From NCBI GenBank assembly GCA_017632495.1, contig JAGBRG010000052.1, positions 1 through 14,756 of the forward strand: 14,756 bases of DNA, written 5' to 3'. Positions 13,441 to 14,756 of this stretch are shown piece after piece. Each line of letters starts with the position of its first letter. The first letter of the stretch is position 1. The notes beneath the pieces are model-generated. The model was not told where the DNA came from, did not search any database, and saw only the letters and a program-made list of their open reading frames with translations. This stretch comes from Spirochaetales bacterium. GTDB taxonomy: Bacteria > Spirochaetota > Spirochaetia > Sphaerochaetales > Sphaerochaetaceae. The translations under genes were made by a program, and so were the position numbers.

Positions 13441-14361
13441 TCAATCCCTGTACTTGTTCCTTTTCTTCGCAGGGTCTCTTTCGTTCTCCAGCTTCTCCAC
13501 CACCCTGAGCTTTGCGCTCCTTGACGGCGGATTCATCTCACATTCCTCCTGTGTCGGCTCGACAGGCTTTTTGGTCAGTATCTCAAGAACATTCTCCCTG
13601 TTCTTGAAAAACCACTTCACCGGCCGGTCCTCAAGCGAGTGGAAAGTGATGACTGCGATCCTTCCTCCCGGTTTCAGAGCCCTGAGTGCTCCCTCCAGAG
13701 CAGGCTCTATTCTGTCCAACTCTCCATTGACCTCGATTCTCAGTGCCTGGAAAGTCTTTGTGGCAGGATGGATCCTTCTATGTCTGTACTCATTCGGAAC
13801 AGCGTCCCAAATGATGTCAGCCAGCTCATTTGTGTACTCGATGCGTTTTGTCTGCCTGGCTTTGCAGATTGCTGCGGCGATTCTTCTCGAGTAGCGTTCC
13901 TCGCCGTAGTTGTAGATGAGATTCGCAAGGCTTGTCTCATCGTAATCATTGACCACATCACAGGCATCAAGATCCGCCTCTGTGTTCAACCTCATGTCCA
14001 GCTTCTCCTCTCGTTTGAAGCTGAACCCCCTTCCCGACTCCTCATAGTGGAATACGCTGATTCCGAGGTCGAAAAGAATAAAATCAACACCCGGTCCTTC
14101 ATAGTTTTTCCAGAACTGGTCAAACCAGATGTTTTTTGCCTCGAACCTGTCACCATAGGGTGCCATTCTGGTTCTGGCCTTCTCCATAATCCTGCTGTCC
14201 CTGTCCAGTCCGATGATTTTCAGTCGCGGATACCGCGCCAGGAACAGACTTGTATGACCTCCCTCTCCCAAAGTGCAGTCAACCATAAGAGCTTCTTTTT
14301 CCCCCGGATTGAGGAACGAAAGAACCTCATTTGCCATTACCGGACAGTGCACATACTGCAT
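13441..14361 (-). CDS. rsmH: 16S rRNA (cytosine-1402-N4)-methyltransferase RsmH
   Basis: The 306-residue enzyme, formerly MraW, methylates N4 of C1402 in the 16S rRNA decoding centre using S-adenosylmethionine. The N-terminus HCPVMANEVL (5-14) matches the family's HxPVLLxEVL, so the ATG at 14361 is right rather than the later Met9. SAM-binding motifs are DCTLGEGGHT (28-37) and GLDRD (51-55). They are followed by FDLGIS (97-102), RGFSF (111-115) and LDMRLN (121-126), which are strongly typical. The C-terminal part has ALRIEVNGEL, ALKPGGRIAVITFHSLEDR and a basic NPPSRSAKLRVVEK end. It starts 1 nt after the mraZ stop, in the standard mraZ-rsmH-ftsL order, and lacks a strong ribosome binding site, suggesting coupling to mraZ. 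Confidence 0.97.
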   Translation of the reverse strand: MQYVHCPVMANEVLSFLNPGEKEALMVDCTLGEGGHTSLFLARYPRLKIIGLDRDSRIMEKARTRMAPYGDRFEAKNIWFDQFWKNYEGPGVDFILFDLGISVFHYEESGRGFSFKREEKLDMRLNTEADLDACDVVNDYDETSLANLIYNYGEERYSRRIAAAICKARQTKRIEYTNELADIIWDAVPNEYRHRRIHPATKTFQALRIEVNGELDRIEPALEGALRALKPGGRIAVITFHSLEDRPVKWFFKNRENVLEILTKKPVEPTQEECEMNPPSRSAKLRVVEKLENERDPAKKRNKYRD

Positions 14362-14362
14362 G

Positions 14363-14756
14363 CTACTTTCCCATTCGCTGCATGCTCAGCTCATTGCCGG
14401 CATCACCTAACATGTCCTTGTACTGGATGGCCATCTCGTCATACTTTTTGGCGCTGATGATCTCCACCTTGGACATTGATCCCAGAATCACACATTCGCT
14501 CTTAGGATCGAGCCCCGCAAACTCTCTGAGAACCTGCGGAATACTCAGACGCCCCGTCTTGTCCAACTCGATCTCCCTGGCCGGTGAAATGACCAGCATG
14601 TCGATCATTCTTGAGTTGCGGTTGAAGACGGCAAGAGGTCCGTAGTTGACCTCCCTGTTGAGCGCTTCGAAGTCTTCCTTAGTAAACAGCCAAAGTGAGT
14701 TGTCCATGGATTTGGTGAGCATGAGAGTATAGGAGCCCAGCTGTTCCCTGATTTTC
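14363..14756 (-). CDS. mraZ: Transcriptional regulator MraZ, N-terminus cut by window edge
   Basis: The frame is open to the right end of the window, giving 130 residues of a protein normally about 140-150 long. A Met at 14722 could look like a start, but the codons before it read KIREQLGSYTL, which is family sequence (the KxREQLGS of the first AbrB-like half), so the true start lies outside. The second AbrB-like half has the DNA-binding motif DKTGRLSIPQVLREFAGL. MraZ binds repeated sites upstream of its own gene and regulates the dcw operon. Those sites would be beyond the window. The stop at 14363 is 1 nt from the rsmH start. Confidence 0.93.
   Translation of the reverse strand, partial: KIREQLGSYTLMLTKSMDNSLWLFTKEDFEALNREVNYGPLAVFNRNSRMIDMLVISPAREIELDKTGRLSIPQVLREFAGLDPKSECVILGSMSKVEIISAKKYDEMAIQYKDMLGDAGNELSMQRMGK

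Noticed and set aside
13639..14457. 272-codon open frame on the plus strand opposite rsmH and mraZ
   Set aside because: It lies antisense to a clearly recognisable rsmH, has no recognisable motif and no convincing ribosome binding site.

Overview
The window is a gene-dense bacterial chromosome segment of moderate GC. Every gene lies on the minus strand, so transcription runs from high to low coordinates. I place it in the Spirochaetota with moderate confidence. The order division genes, Xer recombinase and DprA, HslV-HslU, then a flagellar-type gene resembles the order I remember from Borrelia and Treponema, and the dprA / xerC(codV) / hslV / hslU part is also shared with Bacillus subtilis. 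Wall-synthesis genes are missing from the division cluster and its FtsW has lost its catalytic motifs. This points to the Sphaerochaeta group, spirochaetes reported to lack penicillin-binding proteins, but the species cannot be fixed from this sequence.

Layout in transcription order. (1) 14756-8622, a reduced dcw (division and cell wall) cluster: mraZ (5' end outside the window), rsmH, ftsL, ftsW, ftsQ, ftsA, ftsZ. The genes overlap or are at most about 30 nt apart. The usual ftsI, murE, murF, mraY, murD, murG and murC are absent. (2) 8625-5746: xerD-type recombinase, an A-tract-rich 75-nt gap, dprA, xerC-type recombinase. (3) 5749-3783: hslV and hslU, a two-component ATP-dependent protease. 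(4) 3715-2429: flhF, an SRP-type GTPase, alone and with no other flagellar gene in the window. (5) 2407-1: a good sigma70-like promoter, then gap, pgk and the first 19 codons of tpiA, a glycolytic operon with a strong hairpin between gap and pgk.

How the genes work together. Regions 1-3 form a nearly continuous co-directional block covering septum assembly (FtsZ, FtsA, FtsQ, FtsL, FtsW), its regulator and associated 16S methyltransferase (MraZ, RsmH), chromosome dimer resolution (two Xer proteins), DNA processing (DprA) and proteolysis (HslUV). Region 4 has its own ribosome binding site after a 67-nt gap. Region 5 is probably a separate transcription unit.

The most interesting signal is in the division proteins. 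FtsW keeps the SEDS membrane-protein layout, but the aspartate needed for glycosyltransfer is replaced by Lys and several other family motifs are eroded. It sits directly after ftsL where ftsI would be expected. FtsA also has Asn in place of both acidic residues of its phosphate-2 motif. FtsZ looks fully intact. Together this suggests a divisome kept as a scaffold without septal peptidoglycan polymerisation by FtsW-FtsI. No intergenic gap exceeds 100 nt, and I saw no tRNA, rRNA, CRISPR array, insertion sequence or phage gene.
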